Part shown: piece after piece, positions 1 through 8,145 of the stretch
Layout of the letters: each line of letters starts with the position of its first letter
Numbering within the stretch: position 1 is the first letter of the stretch
Assembly (NCBI GenBank): GCA_037190665.1
Contig: JBBCJT010000209.1
Location: 1-34,394, forward strand
Source of the DNA: JBBCJT01 sp037190665
GTDB lineage: Bacteria; Pseudomonadota; Alphaproteobacteria; Acetobacterales; Acetobacteraceae
Direction of reading: 5' to 3'
Length of the DNA stretch: 34,394 nucleotides
Translations under genes and position numbers: made by a program
The notes under the pieces: model-generated
What the model was told of the DNA's origin: nothing
Seen by the model: the letters and a program-made list of their open reading frames with translations, nothing else
Databases searched by the model: none

Positions 1-126
1 CTGCCCGTGATCAGCAAGCTCCTTGTTGAAGGCGGCCCGCCCGGTCGCAATCATGCCGCCAACGGAGACCAGGAACATCAGGGTCAGGACGAGCGTCAGG
101 CCGTTGTCGCGCAGGATCCTCCTCAT
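1..126 (-). CDS. N-terminus of a DUF6766-like membrane protein (partial)
   Basis: The 42 visible residues begin MRRILRDNGLTLVL, followed by a hydrophobic stretch (about residues 9-27) and an ATGRAAFNKELADHG segment. A short basic start, one membrane helix and a 'G.raFN.E...HG' tail resemble the DUF6766 family of small inner-membrane proteins of unknown role. The gene runs off the left edge, so its length cannot be judged. The start codon at 124-126 lies only 10 bases after the stop of the minus-strand hydrolase at 137-745, so the two are probably co-transcribed. The family call is from memory of the N-terminal pattern. Confidence 0.55.
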   Translation of the reverse strand, partial: MRRILRDNGLTLVLTLMFLVSVGGMIATGRAAFNKELADHGQ

Positions 127-136
127 CACTCCCCCG

Positions 137-745
137 CTATCCCCAGTGCTCCAGCACCTCGTCAGTGCTGGCTGCCTCGACCTGCTCGCTGAACCGCGTC
201 AGGTACAGTTCCATCAGTGCGCTGTGGGTCTCGTCGGATGAACTGCAGAGAGCGTCCGTCACGAGGACGACCCGCAGGCCACGGTCGATGGCCCCGAGCA
301 GCGTCGCGAGAACGCACAGATCGGTCTCTCCATCCGTGATGATCACTGTGTCGACCCCGGAATGCGCGATCAGCCGGTCGAGCCGGCCTTCCGTCCAGGG
401 CGAATAGACGGCCTTGTCCACAACTCGTGCAGGCGGGACGAAGCGCTCCAGCGCCGGGACAAGCCTCACGGCGTCCGGGCCGATCTGGTCGAGCTTGACG
501 CACGCCCATCGGCGATAGAAGCGCGCCCAGGTTCCCTTGCCTTCGCCTGCGCGTGCCGCCGGTACGAACCGGGTGAAGACGGTTTGGCGCGGGTGCAGGG
601 CGCACAGCGCCTCCATCGCGGGCAAGACTCTCGTGAGCCAGGGGACATTCCACGGATAGCCGGTTCCGAACAGCCGCTGCATGTCGACGCAAAGGTGTAC
701 GCAGCTTTCGCCGAGCGGTCCGTGGACGAGGCCTTGCGCGGCCAT
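137..745 (-). CDS. Isochorismatase-family cysteine hydrolase
   Basis: A 202-residue protein with the full catalytic triad of the isochorismatase-like cysteine hydrolase fold: Asp21 in CVDMQRLF, Lys111 in VVDKAVYSPW, and the nucleophile Cys144 in GETDLCVLAT. The length is usual for the family. Members hydrolyse amides or esters such as nicotinamide, N-carbamoyl compounds, ureidoacrylate or isochorismate, and the substrate here cannot be read from the sequence. There is no signal peptide, so it is cytoplasmic. A GAGGAG ribosome site 7 bases upstream supports the start at 745. It is followed by the DUF6766-like gene on the same strand. It is not obviously part of the ureide operon to the right, which is separated by a LysR gene. 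Confidence 0.85.
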   Translation of the reverse strand: MAAQGLVHGPLGESCVHLCVDMQRLFGTGYPWNVPWLTRVLPAMEALCALHPRQTVFTRFVPAARAGEGKGTWARFYRRWACVKLDQIGPDAVRLVPALERFVPPARVVDKAVYSPWTEGRLDRLIAHSGVDTVIITDGETDLCVLATLLGAIDRGLRVVLVTDALCSSSDETHSALMELYLTRFSEQVEAASTDEVLEHWG

Positions 746-1116
746 TCATGGGCTCCTCAGGGTTGACCGCCCCCTCACCTGCCCAAGGCCTCAGCTTCTG
801 ACGTGTCCTCAAGTGCCGACGGTTGGGGCTCTATCATCGAGGAATGCGAGGCGCTCACCGGGGGGAGGGTATCGCCCGCTCCATGCTCGGCACGCGGTCA
901 CACCTTTGGGGTCACGACCTGCGGAGACGTTGTCCGAACGATGTTTCATGACAGTCTCTCGAGAGCATCGAAGTACTCATCCTCGTGCACGCGCCTTCGT
1001 GGGACACGACGACTCCCGTCGCGGCATGTTGAGGAACGTCAATGAGGAGCCAAAGTTTCGATTGAACCGGAGGCACGCTTGGGGCTGTACGAGATGGATG
1101 CCGCCCGGCTTTGGGA
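746..1116. other. Intergenic stretch with no recognised gene
   Basis: About 370 bases lie between the start of the cysteine hydrolase and the end of the LysR gene. Open frames here have no recognisable protein pattern and no good ribosome site. The only local structure noted is a 10-bp perfect palindrome, CTCTCGAGAG, at 956-965. The stretch must hold the hydrolase promoter, but no convincing -35/-10 pair was found. Confidence 0.5.
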
Positions 1117-2067
1117 TCAAGTGAACGCAGATTCCGCATGCTCGCTCTCCGAGCCGCCCAAGATTGCACGCCCATCGGCCAGAACTCTTGCAAGGAAGTC
1201 GACCAAGGCCCGAACACGCGCCACCCCACGCTGCTCCCTCCGCGTGACCACGAAGAGCCCGGCCACCGGCGCCCTGTGAGGTGTCCGCACACGGCGGAGG
1301 GCCGGTTCCATATCGCCGAGGTAGCAAGGCAGCGCAGAAACACCAAGGCCCGCCCGTGCCGCCGCGAGCAGCGCCGTTGTCGTGTTCGCGCGCAGGACGG
1401 GCCGTGCGCTCCCGAAAAGATCCCGGATCCATCGATCCTCGGGAAACGACGTGAAATTGTCGTCGAACGCCACGTACCGAATGCGCGATGCCACACCGCG
1501 TTCCAGCGCCCGGGTCGCCGCCGCCGCAAGCTTCGGCAAGCCATACAGCGCGAAGCCGCAATCGCAGACACGTCGGATGTCCAGCCGATCCGCCAGCGGC
1601 GAACTGATCCTGATCCCGACATCGGCCTCGCCACGCAGCATGGCCGAGAAGTCCAGGTCGGTATGCAGCGCCACCTGTATCTTCGGATGCGAACGAAGGA
1701 ACTCACCAAGGCGCGGGATAAGGACGTTGGTCGCCAGACCGGGTGGCGCGGCGAGCCGAACCGAACCTGCGAGGGTTGTGTCGGCCGCTCGCGCCGAACG
1801 CGTAAGCGCCACGATATCGGATCGGATGCGCAGAGCCCGGGCCAGCACCTCCTCCCCCGCCATGGTCCGGACAAGAATGCCCTTCTGACGACGGAAGAGC
1901 TTCGCCCCGAGCACCCGCTCCGCCCCGTCCAGCCGACGCAGAACGGTGGTGTGGCTCAGCGCCAGCGCACGCGCGGCGCCCAGCAGCGTCCCCGCCTCGT
2001 CCACGGCCATCAGGATACGAAGGTCGTCCCAGTCGAATTGCCTGGGATCCGTGCTGTGCGCTGCCAT
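1117..2067 (-). CDS. LysR-family transcriptional regulator
   Basis: A 316-residue regulator with an N-terminal winged helix-turn-helix (WDDLRILMAVDEAGTLLGAARALALSHTTVLRRLDG, about residues 13-48) and a C-terminal periplasmic-binding-like effector domain. The layout matches LysR proteins of the VisR/GcvA-like branch, where the recognition helix reads SHTTVLRRL rather than SQPAVSRQI. An upstream in-frame ATG at 2109 would add 14 residues, but that segment overlaps two inverted repeats that look like operators, so the internal ATG at 2067 is preferred. It is divergent from the SBP gene at 2231, the usual arrangement for a LysR protein controlling the neighbouring operon. Its ligand is probably the substrate or an intermediate of the ureide-like pathway; that is inference. 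Confidence 0.9.
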   Translation of the reverse strand: MAAHSTDPRQFDWDDLRILMAVDEAGTLLGAARALALSHTTVLRRLDGAERVLGAKLFRRQKGILVRTMAGEEVLARALRIRSDIVALTRSARAADTTLAGSVRLAAPPGLATNVLIPRLGEFLRSHPKIQVALHTDLDFSAMLRGEADVGIRISSPLADRLDIRRVCDCGFALYGLPKLAAAATRALERGVASRIRYVAFDDNFTSFPEDRWIRDLFGSARPVLRANTTTALLAAARAGLGVSALPCYLGDMEPALRRVRTPHRAPVAGLFVVTRREQRGVARVRALVDFLARVLADGRAILGGSESEHAESAFT

Positions 2068-2081
2068 GCGGTGGGTCTCCC

Positions 2082-2094
2082 ATCCATCATGGAT
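2082..2094. promoter_or_regulatory. Inverted repeat ATCCAT-C-ATGGAT in the LysR/SBP intergenic region
   Basis: A perfect 6+1+6 inverted repeat directly upstream of the chosen LysR start and next to the second repeat at 2095-2110. Its position suggests an operator for LysR autoregulation. No binding data can be read from sequence. Confidence 0.4.
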
Positions 2095-2110
2095 TGTGCA
2101 CCAATGCACA
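2095..2110. promoter_or_regulatory. Inverted repeat TGTGCA-N4-TGCACA, candidate LysR box
   Basis: A perfect 6+4+6 dyad sits between the divergent LysR gene and the transport/catabolic operon. Size and placement fit a LysR-type binding site, which usually contains a T-N11-A dyad. It abuts the 2082-2094 repeat, giving two adjacent half-sites as LysR tetramers often use. Confidence 0.5.
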
Positions 2111-2230
2111 CACGCTGAACATTCTTGGCAATTGCCGCCCCGAAAGAAGCGGACACATGCTCCCGCCTATCGGTCCAGGACGGCTTCGTCGCCGACACAG
2201 GCGAGCCGCGAAAAAGGGAGAAGGAAGAAA

Positions 2231-3808
2231 ATGCGCAAGAGCATCGCGCTGGCGGCTTTCGCACTCTCCTTGGCTGCGAGCAGTGCATCGGCGGAACCCA
2301 AGGGTGAACTCCGCGTCGTCGTCGCCAATTTCGGTCGGGAGCTTCTCGACCCGGCCCTGACGACGACCCAAGATCTTCAGTACGCAGGCCATGTCCACGA
2401 TCCCCTGATCGCCGGCGATGAACGGGGGCAATTGTCCAGCGCCCGCGGCCTCGCGGAATCGTGGACCATGTCGGATGATGCGCGGGCGCTCACGCTGCGG
2501 CTGCGCCAGGGCGTGATCTGGCACGACGGGCGGCCGCTGACGGCGGACGACGTGGTCTTCTCTCTGGGCGAGCGTCTGGTGGCGCAGGACGCGACCTGCA
2601 CCTTCTGCCGCTTCCTCCGCACCGGTGTCGAAGCGGTGGAGGCGGCCGATGCGCATACCGTGAGGATCCGTCTGCGGACGGCGGATCCGACCTTTCCAAG
2701 CCTGCTCAGTTCCCGCGACGGCGACATCCGCGTCCTCGCGCGGCACAACTATCGCCGCACCGACGCAGGCTACGAGCTGGTGGGCGATCCGATCGGCACC
2801 GGGCCGTGGCGCTTCCAGAGCTTCGAGCGCGGCGTGGAGCTGCGGCTGACGGCGAACGAGCGCTACTGGGATTCGGAGCGGATACCCCAGTTCGCCACCA
2901 TGCGGGTCCTGCCCCGCGCCCAGGCGAGCACGCGGCTGGCCATGGTCCGCTCCGGCGAAGCCGACATGGCTTTCATCGACCCGCGCCAGTCCACGGATGC
3001 GAAGCGCGCCGGGCTGCGCCTGCTGATGCTGGATGGCGCGAGCATCAACCTCATCTCGTTCATGGGCTGCTGGCAGCCGGCCATGCTGTGCCACAAGCAG
3101 GAACTGCGCGAGGCCGTCGCCCACGCCATCGACGTCAACACGATCGTCACGCGGTACTACCCCGAAGGCAGCGGACGCCGCGTGGCGAGTTCGGTCTGGA
3201 CCGAACCCGCGCTCGGCTTCGACCTGGAGCTGCGCCCCTACACCTATGACCCCCGGCGCGCCCGGGAGCTGCTGCAGGCGATCGGATATGACGGGCGGCC
3301 GGTGAAGATCTGGGTCGTGCCGACGAACTCAAACCCGGAAGCGCCCGAGATCATGCAGCTCGTCGAGGGCTACCTGCGCGCCGCGGGGTTCCGGACCGAG
3401 GCGACGCCGATGGAGTTCGGCGCGTTCCGCCCACGCTACGCGAACGACCCGCAGAATTTCGAGCCCCAGTACGCCGCGCATCTCTACATCGACTCCCCCG
3501 CCGCGCGGCCGACGGTGATCCCCAACCTGGCGGTGTCCTTCATCAGCCGGCAGGCGGGCGGCATCATCCAGGCCTACTGGAACCCGACCCAGATGGATGC
3601 CGACTTCGCGAAGCTGCGGTCGATGTCGAACCTCGATGAGCTCGATCGTGGCCTGCGGGAGGTGAACCGTCGCACCTACGCGGAGTATGCGTTCGTGCCG
3701 ATCGGTGCGCGTGCCGTGGTGGCGGCTGTCGGCCCTCGGATCGCCGGCTGGAGCCCCGGCAATTTCGGGATCAGCTGGAACCTCGAGACCGTGACCCGCG
3801 CGGACTGA
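2231..3808 (+). CDS. ABC transporter substrate-binding protein, dipeptide/opine type (SBP_bac_5)
   Basis: A 525-residue periplasmic binding protein of the DppA/OppA class. It starts with a clear signal peptide (MRKSIALAAFALSLAASSASA, cleavage near residue 21). The family signature 'LRQGVIWHDGRPLTADDVVFSL' lies about 90 residues in, followed by the usual 'GTGPWRFQSF' and 'REAVAHAIDVNTIV' segments. The ATG at 2231 is chosen because a purine-rich ribosome site and the signal peptide follow from it; the frame is open further upstream but that part is not signal-like. It is the first gene of the operon and would deliver the ligand to the permeases at 5392-7163. SBPs of this class bind peptides but also opines, nickel chelates, purine derivatives and sugars, so the ligand stays open. 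Confidence 0.92.
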   Translation: MRKSIALAAFALSLAASSASAEPKGELRVVVANFGRELLDPALTTTQDLQYAGHVHDPLIAGDERGQLSSARGLAESWTMSDDARALTLRLRQGVIWHDGRPLTADDVVFSLGERLVAQDATCTFCRFLRTGVEAVEAADAHTVRIRLRTADPTFPSLLSSRDGDIRVLARHNYRRTDAGYELVGDPIGTGPWRFQSFERGVELRLTANERYWDSERIPQFATMRVLPRAQASTRLAMVRSGEADMAFIDPRQSTDAKRAGLRLLMLDGASINLISFMGCWQPAMLCHKQELREAVAHAIDVNTIVTRYYPEGSGRRVASSVWTEPALGFDLELRPYTYDPRRARELLQAIGYDGRPVKIWVVPTNSNPEAPEIMQLVEGYLRAAGFRTEATPMEFGAFRPRYANDPQNFEPQYAAHLYIDSPAARPTVIPNLAVSFISRQAGGIIQAYWNPTQMDADFAKLRSMSNLDELDRGLREVNRRTYAEYAFVPIGARAVVAAVGPRIAGWSPGNFGISWNLETVTRAD

Positions 3809-3813
3809 TCGAC

Positions 3814-5382
3814 GTGACGTCACAGGAGGAGTCGAAGGATAGCGGGACGACCCTGGTACGCGCGGGTCAGGTCATCCTGGGTGTCGATGACCGCGGCGAG
3901 GCGGAGGTGATCGAGGACGGGGCCGTGCTGATACGATCCGGCACGATCCGCGAGGTCGGTACCTACCGCGACCTCGCGTCCCGCCATCGCGTCGAGACGA
4001 CACTCGGCTCCGCGCACCACGTCGTCTGCCCCGGCTTCGTCAACGCCCACCACCACGTCGGCCTGACTCCACTGCAACTCGGCTCGCCGGATCTGCCGCT
4101 CGAACTGTGGATCGTCCGCCGCCTCGCCTCCCGGCAGGTGGATCCCTATCTGGACACGCTCTACTCGGCCTTCGAACTCCTCGGCTCCGGCGTCACCACG
4201 GTCCAGCATCTCCACGGCCGCACGCCGCGGCCGGTGGAACGCATCGTCGAGGTCGCGGGACAGGTGATCCGCGCCTACGAAGACATCGGCATGCGGGTGT
4301 CCTACTCCTATGGGCTCCGCGACCAGAACCGCCTCGTCTACGAGGACGATGCCGCCTTCCTCAGGCGGCTGCCGCCCGAACTCGCGGGTCCAACGGGTGA
4401 ACTTCTGGCGGAACAGACGCTCGACGTCGGCGAATCCCTGGCGGTGTTCGAGGAGCTTCACCGGCTTCACGGCGACAAGGACCGCGTCGCCATCCAGCTC
4501 GCCCCGGTGAACCTGCACTGGTGCTCCGACACCGCGATCGAGCGAACCGCCGAGACCGCCCGCCGCTACGGCGTGCCCATGCACATGCACCTGCTGGAGA
4601 CGGCGCTGCAGAAGCAGTACGCCCATCGCCGGACCGGCGGATCGCCCGTGGCGCACCTGCACCGACTCGGCGTTCTCGGTCCGGACATGACGCTAGGCCA
4701 CGGAGTCTGGCTGACCCAGCCCGATATCGAACTGCTGGCATCGACCGGAACCTGCCTCTGCCACAACTGCAGCTCCAACCTGCGGCTGCGCAGTGGCATC
4801 GCGCCGATCAACGAGTGCCGGCGCCACGGCATCCGGATCGCGCTGGGGATCGACGAGGCCGGCATCAACGACGATCGCGACATGCTGCAGGAAATGCGCA
4901 TGGCGCTCCGCCTTCACCGCGAACCCGGCCTCGTGGAGGCGGAGGTGCCTTCGCCTGCGGAGGTGTTCCGCATGGCGAGCGAGAACGGCGCGATGACAAC
5001 CCCGTTCGGCAGGCGGATAGGCCGCCTCGATCCCGGGCGCGCCGCGGACATGATCGTCTTCGACTGGCGCGGCATCTCGGCGCCGTTCCTCAGCGACGAC
5101 ATTCCCGTCACGGACGCGCTGGTCCAGCGGGCCCGCCCCTCCGACATCCATGCGGTGCTGGTCGGGGGCGAGGTCGTGCTCGAAGAAGGGCGTTTCCTGC
5201 GGGTCGACCGCGACGCGGCGATGACCGAACTCGCCCGGCAGATGCGCGCCGCCCCGAATGACATCGAGACCCGCAATCGCGCGCTCGGCCTCTCCCTGCT
5301 GGCCGAAGCCCGGCGCTTCTATGACGGCTATCTCGACGGCGAGCGAAGGACGCCGTTCTATCGCTCGAACTCAACAAGCTGA
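3814..5382 (+). CDS. Metal-dependent amidohydrolase / deaminase
   Basis: A 522-residue amidohydrolase-superfamily enzyme. Metal ligands are visible in order: HxH in PGFVNAHHHVG (His79, His81), the histidine of HMHLLET (about His259), GHGVWL (about His296) and Asp347 in LGIDEAG. This is the pattern of the deaminase/chlorohydrolase branch (guanine deaminase, SsnA, AtzA/TrzN, 8-oxoguanine deaminase), which acts on ring C-N bonds. The C-terminus returns to the beta-sandwich (GRAADMIVFDW). The start is GTG, 5 bases after the SBP stop, with no good ribosome site upstream; translational coupling is likely. With AllA- and PuuE-type enzymes downstream, a purine, pyrimidine or hydantoin-like substrate is plausible, but its identity is inference. 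Confidence 0.85.
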   Translation: MTSQEESKDSGTTLVRAGQVILGVDDRGEAEVIEDGAVLIRSGTIREVGTYRDLASRHRVETTLGSAHHVVCPGFVNAHHHVGLTPLQLGSPDLPLELWIVRRLASRQVDPYLDTLYSAFELLGSGVTTVQHLHGRTPRPVERIVEVAGQVIRAYEDIGMRVSYSYGLRDQNRLVYEDDAAFLRRLPPELAGPTGELLAEQTLDVGESLAVFEELHRLHGDKDRVAIQLAPVNLHWCSDTAIERTAETARRYGVPMHMHLLETALQKQYAHRRTGGSPVAHLHRLGVLGPDMTLGHGVWLTQPDIELLASTGTCLCHNCSSNLRLRSGIAPINECRRHGIRIALGIDEAGINDDRDMLQEMRMALRLHREPGLVEAEVPSPAEVFRMASENGAMTTPFGRRIGRLDPGRAADMIVFDWRGISAPFLSDDIPVTDALVQRARPSDIHAVLVGGEVVLEEGRFLRVDRDAAMTELARQMRAAPNDIETRNRALGLSLLAEARRFYDGYLDGERRTPFYRSNSTS

Positions 5383-5391
5383 GGCACCGCC

Positions 5392-6306
5392 ATGGTGTCC
5401 GCGATCGCATCGCGACTGCTTCAGGCATTCCTGACGCTTCTGCTGACAAGCGTGGTCGTGTTCGTCCTGGCGCGAACCTCTGGCAACCCCGTCGACCTCG
5501 TGCTGCCGGCGGAGGCGACGCCGGCAGAACGTCAGGCCTTCATCGAGCGCAACGGCTTCGACCGCCCCCTTCCCGTCCAGTACGCCGTATTCATCACCGG
5601 CGCACTGCAGGGCGACTTCGGGATCTCGATCCGGACCCGGCAGCCGGCTGTCGATCTCGTCATGCAGCGCCTGCCGAGAACATTGGCCCTCGCCACCGTC
5701 GGCCTGCTGGTTGCGCTCGCCATCAGCGTGCCTGTCGGGGTGATGGCGGCGGCCTATCGCGGCTCGGGGTGGGATCGGTTCGGGCAGAGCTTCGCGCTTC
5801 TCGGCCAGTCGGTTCCGGCGTTCTGGCTGGGGATCATCCTCATCCTGGTGTTCTCCATCCATCTCAAATGGCTGCCATCGTCGGGGGTCGGCGGGTGGCG
5901 GAACTACGTGCTGCCGGCGATCGTGCTCGGCTGGAGCATCAGCGCCGGCATCGTGCGGCTGCTCCGTTCCAGCATGCTCGACGTGCTCGGAACGGAGTTC
6001 GTCAAGCTGGCACGGGCCAAGGGCCTGTCCGAACGACGCGTGGTCTGGAAGCACGCGTTGCGCAACGCGCTCATCCCCGTCGTCACCTTCATCGGCTTCA
6101 TGTACGGGGTGATCATCGCTTCGGCGGTCGTGGTCGAAGTCGTGTTCGGATGGCCGGGGCTGGGCTACCTCGCGTACGAGTCCACCCTCTGGCGCGACTT
6201 CCCCGTGCTGCAGTGCGCCGTGCTGGTCTATACGGCGATCATCGTCGGCATCAATCTTCTGGTCGACGCCTGTTACGGCCTCATTGACCCGCGGGTGCGG
6301 GTGTGA
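5392..6306 (+). CDS. ABC transporter permease, DppB type
   Basis: A 304-residue inner-membrane permease with about six hydrophobic helices and a long periplasmic loop after helix 1, typical of DppB/OppB/GsiC. The coupling loop that contacts the ATPase is the EAA-type segment FVKLARAKGLSERRVVWKH before RNALIPV. The family C-terminal motif VVEVVFGWPGLGYLAYES is present and the protein ends LIDPRVRV, also typical. It starts 9 bases after the amidohydrolase and its stop overlaps the next permease (GTGTGA). Together with the DppC, DppD and DppF type genes that follow, it forms one complete importer. Confidence 0.93.
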   Translation: MVSAIASRLLQAFLTLLLTSVVVFVLARTSGNPVDLVLPAEATPAERQAFIERNGFDRPLPVQYAVFITGALQGDFGISIRTRQPAVDLVMQRLPRTLALATVGLLVALAISVPVGVMAAAYRGSGWDRFGQSFALLGQSVPAFWLGIILILVFSIHLKWLPSSGVGGWRNYVLPAIVLGWSISAGIVRLLRSSMLDVLGTEFVKLARAKGLSERRVVWKHALRNALIPVVTFIGFMYGVIIASAVVVEVVFGWPGLGYLAYESTLWRDFPVLQCAVLVYTAIIVGINLLVDACYGLIDPRVRV

Positions 6307-7163
6307 GCGCGGCGACCGGTGCGCTAGCACCGGCGAGCCGGCGTCATCTGCCATGGGTGGCGCTGATCATCGTCGCCGCCTCGGTCCTGATCGCGGTGAC
6401 GGCGGGTCTGATCGCGCCGCATGATCCCGAGGCGATCGATCCGATCAACGCCGAGCTGCCGCCCGTCTTCCTCGACGGCGGCGCATGGACCTATCCGCTG
6501 GGGACCGACCGGCTGGGGCGCGACGTGCTCAGCCGGATCCTGTTCGGTGCGCGCCTGTCCCTCGGCGTCGCGGCGGTTGCGCTGCTGATCGGCGGGCTGG
6601 TCGGGACGGCCCTCGGCGTGATCGCCGGGTATCGGGGCGGGTGGGTCGATGCGCTCATCATGCGGCTGGCCGACACTTTTCTTGCCTTTCCGAGCGTCCT
6701 CATCGCGCTGGTCCTGGCTGTCACCGTCGGCCCCAGCTTCTGGGTCGTCGCGCTCGTCCTCGGACTGGTGCTCTGGGCACGGTTCGCACGTCTGGTGCGC
6801 GGCGAGGTACTGGCCTGGAAGGTGCGCGACTTCATCGCGCTGGCTCGCGTGGCGGGCGCGCGCGGTCCCTACATCGCGATCCATCATCTGCTGCCGAACG
6901 TGGTGAACAGCCTCGTCGTCCTCTGCACCCTTCAGGTCGGATGGGCGATCGTGGTGGAGGCATCCCTCACGTTCCTCGGCGCCGGCATTCCGCCACCCGC
7001 GCCGACCTGGGGCGGGATGGTGGCCGAGGGTCTGGACTTCATCGAGACTGCCTGGTGGATCTCGGTCATGCCCGGCGTGGCCATCCTCCTCGTCGTCTTC
7101 GCGTTCAACGTCGTCGGCGACTGGCTGCGCGATCGCCTCGATCCGCAGTTGCGTGCGGTGTGA
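6303..7163 (+). CDS. ABC transporter permease, DppC type
   Basis: A 286-residue partner permease with an N-terminal helix, the DppC-specific segment 'GTDRLGRDVLSRILFGARLSL', and the EAA coupling loop FIALARVAGARGPYIAIHHLLPN. The C-terminal 'VFAFNVVGDWLRDRLDPQLR' is the standard end of the family. The GTG start overlaps the DppB stop by four bases, which indicates translational coupling. It forms the heterodimeric channel with the preceding permease. Confidence 0.93.
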   Translation: MSAATGALAPASRRHLPWVALIIVAASVLIAVTAGLIAPHDPEAIDPINAELPPVFLDGGAWTYPLGTDRLGRDVLSRILFGARLSLGVAAVALLIGGLVGTALGVIAGYRGGWVDALIMRLADTFLAFPSVLIALVLAVTVGPSFWVVALVLGLVLWARFARLVRGEVLAWKVRDFIALARVAGARGPYIAIHHLLPNVVNSLVVLCTLQVGWAIVVEASLTFLGAGIPPPAPTWGGMVAEGLDFIETAWWISVMPGVAILLVVFAFNVVGDWLRDRLDPQLRAV

Positions 7164-7167
7164 TCCG

Positions 7168-8145
7168 ATGACGGATGCGCCGCTGCTCGAAGTCAGGGAC
7201 CTGACCGTCGATGTTATCGGCGAACGCGGCGTGGGCCGTGCGGTAGACGGCATCAGCTTCGCCGTGAACCGGAGCGAGGCGGTCGGGCTGATCGGCGAAT
7301 CCGGGTCAGGCAAGTCCCTCACCTGCCTTTCGCTCATGAGACTCAATCAGGCACCCGGGACGGCCATCACCGGGGGCGTGATCGAGTTCGACGGGCAAGA
7401 TCTCCTGCGCCTGGATGCCGATGCCATGCGCGCCTATCGGGGGCGGCGCATCGCCATGGTCCTCCAGGACCCCATGGCCGCCCTCAACCCGGTCCTATCC
7501 GTCCGGGATCAGATCGGGGAAGTGCTCGCGTTGCACCGCGGCGTGCGCGGGGCGGCGCAGGAGCCTATCGCGCTGGACCTGCTGCAGCTTCTCCGCGTGC
7601 CGGATCCGCCGCGGGTACTTCGGAGTTATCCCCATCAGCTCAGCGGCGGGATGCGCCAGCGTGTTGTCAGTGCGATCGCGCTGGCCGGCGGCCCCGATCT
7701 GCTGATCGCGGATGAGCCGACGACGGCGCTCGATGTCACGGTTCAGGCTGCCTATCTCCGGCTCCTGCGGCATCTTCAGCAGGAGAAGGGTCTCGCCATC
7801 CTGTTCGTGACCCATGACCTCGGCGCGATCGCACGGATCTGCGATCGGGTCGCGGTGATGTATGGCGGGCGCATCGTCGAGGTGACCGACGTCGCGACGA
7901 TATTCCGGGCGCCGCAGCATCCGTACACGCAGGCGCTGCTCCGCTCGCTGCCCGATGTCGACCGCCGGCCCGAGAGGTTGGAGCCGATACCGGGTCAGCC
8001 CCCTTCGGTCTTAGCGCCGCGTGTCGGGTGCCCCTTCGCCCCGCGCTGCGGAGAGGCGACCGACCTCTGCCGGACCGAAGCGCCGCCCGAGACCCTGCTG
8101 GCTGCCGAGCACACCGTGCGGTGCTGGGCGAGGCAGGCGACATGA
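7168..8145 (+). CDS. ABC transporter ATPase, DppD type
   Basis: A 325-residue nucleotide-binding subunit. It has Walker A GESGSGKS (residues 43-50), the Q-loop in MVLQDPMAALNP, the ABC signature LSGGMRQR (158-165), Walker B DLLIADEP (177-184) and the His switch in VTHDLG. The C-terminal oligopeptide-type extension with clustered cysteines (GCPFAPRC) is present. The ATG at 7168 is used; an upstream in-frame GTG would overlap the permease more deeply without a better ribosome site. Its stop overlaps the start of the next ATPase (ATGA). Confidence 0.94.
   Translation: MTDAPLLEVRDLTVDVIGERGVGRAVDGISFAVNRSEAVGLIGESGSGKSLTCLSLMRLNQAPGTAITGGVIEFDGQDLLRLDADAMRAYRGRRIAMVLQDPMAALNPVLSVRDQIGEVLALHRGVRGAAQEPIALDLLQLLRVPDPPRVLRSYPHQLSGGMRQRVVSAIALAGGPDLLIADEPTTALDVTVQAAYLRLLRHLQQEKGLAILFVTHDLGAIARICDRVAVMYGGRIVEVTDVATIFRAPQHPYTQALLRSLPDVDRRPERLEPIPGQPPSVLAPRVGCPFAPRCGEATDLCRTEAPPETLLAAEHTVRCWARQAT

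Noticed and set aside
1111..2118. Plus-strand frame of 335 codons across the LysR gene
   Set aside because: Composition is Arg/Pro-rich and it is antisense to a gene with a clear helix-turn-helix.
2087..3124. Minus-strand frame of 345 codons opposite the first SBP
   Set aside because: It has no recognisable domain and fully overlaps a well-supported secreted protein.
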